This document shows positions 15,748 to 16,957 of a DNA stretch of 16,957 nt, in pieces (positions within the stretch are counted from its first letter, which is position 1; every line of letters starts with the position of its first letter). The stretch is from Dethiobacter sp. (lineage in GTDB: Bacteria > Bacillota > Dethiobacteria > DTU022). The DNA is taken from assembly GCA_018333405.1 (NCBI GenBank), contig JAGXSR010000056.1:1-16957 (forward strand), read 5' to 3'. A program made the translations under genes and the position numbers. The notes under the pieces were generated by a model. The model saw only the letters and a program-made list of their open reading frames with translations. It was not told where the DNA came from and ran no database searches.

Positions 15748-16509
15748 CTATATTATTCCGGCCATAATTTTTTCGCTTATTTCCCCGAGACCCGGCAAAA
15801 TTTTTCTATCCGGCAGCTCATGCTGATCCGCCATAGCGCTATCCAGGATATCTTCGTCAAAAGGCATGATCCCAAGCAGTTCGTCAGCGGGAAGACGGGC
15901 CAGAATAAACTCTAGTTCCCGGCCGGTGCGCACTTTGTTAACCAGAAATTGCGCCCTGTTTATCCCTAAGTCAGCGGCCAGCTTTCTTACTATCTGGGCC
16001 GTCTGCACAGACACTCGCGTCGGTTCGGTGACAATAATCATCAGATCCACGCCGCGGGCCGTCCCGCGTGTTAAATGTTCAATGCCGGCGCTCATATCCA
16101 TGACTACAATATCGTCTCTTTCCAGCAGCAGGTTGCCCAGCACGGCGTACAAAAAAGAATTTTCCCGGCAATAGCAGGAGCTGCCACCTTGCTTGACAGC
16201 GCCCATACGTAAAAAGCGGATCTTGCCGCACTGCAAGGAATAACCATCAATTAAATCGTTAACCTTCGGGTTAAGCGTAAAAAAAACGCCCTCTCCGCCG
16301 GTGCGCTCCGCGATGAGCTCCTGCAGCTCGATCACCGGCCGCAGCGCGGCCAGATCGGCGGCAGAAAACCCGAGCACAGCACCCAGGCTAACGTCAGGGT
16401 CAGCATCGACAGCGTAAACATAGTGACCCCGGGCAGCAAAAGCGTGCACCAGATTGGCCGCCACCGTTGTTTTGCCGACACCACCCTTGCCGGAAATCGC
16501 AATTTTCAA
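15748..16509 (-). CDS. cooC: CooC/AcsF-type nickel-insertion ATPase (operon-proximal copy)
   Basis: A 253-residue MinD-like ATPase and first gene of the acs/cdh operon. The deviant Walker A is GKGGVGKTT (7-15), the switch segment is DADPDVSL (35-42), and the nickel-binding CxC is Cys112-Tyr-Cys114 (SSCYCREN), the same numbering as Carboxydothermus CooC1. A DDIVVMDMSAGIEHL strand supplies the Walker B-like aspartate. It should cycle with ATP to load nickel into CODH or ACS. It is clearly diverged from the second copy at 6656-7408 in the segment before the CxC. The start is TTG 16509 with AGGGGG seven bases upstream. A longer in-frame TTG start at 16545 has no ribosome binding site and adds a non-homologous leader. 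A 102-base gap separates it from acsE. Confidence 0.91.
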   Translation of the reverse strand: MKIAISGKGGVGKTTVAANLVHAFAARGHYVYAVDADPDVSLGAVLGFSAADLAALRPVIELQELIAERTGGEGVFFTLNPKVNDLIDGYSLQCGKIRFLRMGAVKQGGSSCYCRENSFLYAVLGNLLLERDDIVVMDMSAGIEHLTRGTARGVDLMIIVTEPTRVSVQTAQIVRKLAADLGINRAQFLVNKVRTGRELEFILARLPADELLGIMPFDEDILDSAMADQHELPDRKILPGLGEISEKIMAGII

Positions 16510-16563
16510 TAAATTACCCCCTGCTTGATTAAAGTAATAATACAAAATAAATGTGAAATTTAG

Positions 16564-16589
16564 ATGAATGTGTTAGCCAATAAATTCAT
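16564..16589. repeat. short inverted repeat in the leader of the acs/cdh operon
   Basis: ATGAAT (16564-16569) and ATTCAT (16584-16589) are perfect 6-base inverted arms around a 14-base loop, between the predicted promoter and cooC. It has no U-run, so it is not a standard terminator. It could be an operator or chance in an AT-rich region. Confidence 0.3.
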
Positions 16590-16614
16590 TATTTTATCAT
16601 ATAAATTACAATAT

Positions 16615-16643
16615 TTTATATTTTGCGTCATAATACTTCACAA
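16615..16643 (-). promoter_or_regulatory. predicted sigma70-type promoter of the acs/cdh operon
   Basis: On the minus strand TTGTGA (16643-16638) and TATAAA (16620-16615) are separated by exactly 17 bases, a good sigma70/sigmaA layout. Transcription would begin near 16608, giving a leader of roughly 100 bases before the TTG start of cooC. The -35 overlaps a direct repeat of TGTGAAG. No other comparable promoter was seen in the gap. Confidence 0.5.
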
Positions 16644-16821
16644 CTTCTTCACATACCATATTATTCCTGATCTACCTTTAAACTTAAGCAATCGAGAAGG
16701 CCGGCTTTAAGGGCGAATAATCAGGTCACATTTTCGGCGCTGCCTACTATCCCTGTTCAGCGGTTTATATTAAAATGTATTGATCACTAAATGATTATCG
16801 CGCAAGAGAGGAAGTCGGTTC

Positions 16822-16957
16822 ATGATCAGTAGTACACGCCTGGCGCATCTGTCTTATTTAACCGTTTGCATCGTGTGGGGTTCCACTTATTTGGCGATCA
16901 GGATCGGAGTCGGCGATATGCCCTTTATCATGTTTACCGGGCTGAGGTTTACTATCG
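16822..16957 (+). CDS. EamA-family (DMT superfamily) transporter, N-terminal fragment cut by the window edge
   Basis: Forty-five residues run open to the right edge from ATG 16822. The first membrane helix carries the EamA/RhaT hallmark VWGSTYLAIRIGV, followed by the usual short loop and MFTGLRF at the start of helix 2. Complete family members have about 300 residues and ten helices in two EamA repeats, and export amino acids, metabolites or drugs. The substrate cannot be predicted. An AGAGGAAG ribosome binding site precedes the ATG. It is divergent from the acs/cdh operon and probably unrelated to it. Confidence 0.85.
   Translation, partial: MISSTRLAHLSYLTVCIVWGSTYLAIRIGVGDMPFIMFTGLRFTI

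Larger units (their letters stand above)
16510..16821. other. divergent AT-rich intergenic region between the acs/cdh operon and the EamA gene
   Basis: These 312 bases separate two divergent genes. They hold the predicted operon promoter, a leader inverted repeat and a TGTGAAG direct repeat on the minus-strand side. On the EamA side I see a TAAAAT near 16771 without a convincing -35, and a GCCGGC palindrome near 16700 without a U-run. I saw no tRNA, riboswitch-like conserved core or clear coding frame. Confidence 0.6.

Noticed and set aside
8319..16509. An archaeal host for the window
   Set aside because: AcsE for methyl-tetrahydrofolate, bacterial-length AcsD, strong Shine-Dalgarno sites and a -35/-10 promoter fit a bacterium better, despite the archaeal-type CdhABC.
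16690..16712. GCCGGC palindrome as a terminator
   Set aside because: The arms are very short and no T-run follows on either strand.

Overview
The window reads as chromosomal DNA of a strictly anaerobic bacterium, most likely of the Clostridia/Bacillota type. Strong Shine-Dalgarno sequences (GGGAGG, AAGGAGG, AGGGGG), frequent GTG/TTG starts and a sigma70-like promoter support this. The centrepiece is an almost complete carbonyl branch of the Wood-Ljungdahl pathway on the minus strand. Its catalytic core is of archaeal type: a CdhA with an extra two-cluster ferredoxin-like insert, a CdhB epsilon subunit, and a short CdhC lacking the N-terminal module of bacterial acetyl-CoA synthase. It sits with a bacterial-style methyl-transfer set (AcsE, AcsD, AcsC). 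I infer a bacterium that acquired or kept an archaeal-type CODH/ACS, such as an acetogen, syntrophic acetate oxidiser or autotrophic sulfate reducer.

Layout, right to left in the direction of transcription. At the far right a plus-strand EamA-family transporter begins (16822 to the edge). It is separated by an AT-rich divergent region from the promoter of the acs/cdh operon. The operon then runs cooC (16509-15748), acsE (15645-14767), acsD (14749-13868), cdhA (13839-11539), cdhB (11493-10930), cdhC (10901-9714), acsC/cdhE (9689-8319), a DUF166-like gene (8258-7491) and a second cooC (7408-6656). After a 137-base gap, possibly with its own promoter, comes a peptide/nickel-type ABC importer: binding protein (6518-4779), two permeases (4789-3809 and 3812-2973) and a fused double ATPase (2973-1336), with overlapping or touching ends. 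A WYL-domain regulator follows (1329-307). The left edge holds the first 69 codons of cas3 (208 to the edge), so a type I CRISPR-Cas locus begins just outside.

How the genes work together: AcsE moves the methyl group of methyl-tetrahydrofolate to the corrinoid of the AcsC-AcsD protein. CdhA-CdhB reduces CO2 to CO. CdhC joins methyl, CO and CoA to acetyl-CoA, and the reactions can also run in reverse. The two CooC ATPases probably serve nickel-site maturation of CdhA and CdhC. The adjacent importer belongs to a family that includes nickel importers, so metal supply is a reasonable but unproven role. The DUF166-like protein is the unexplained member of the operon. The WYL regulator more likely belongs to the CRISPR locus than to the transporter.
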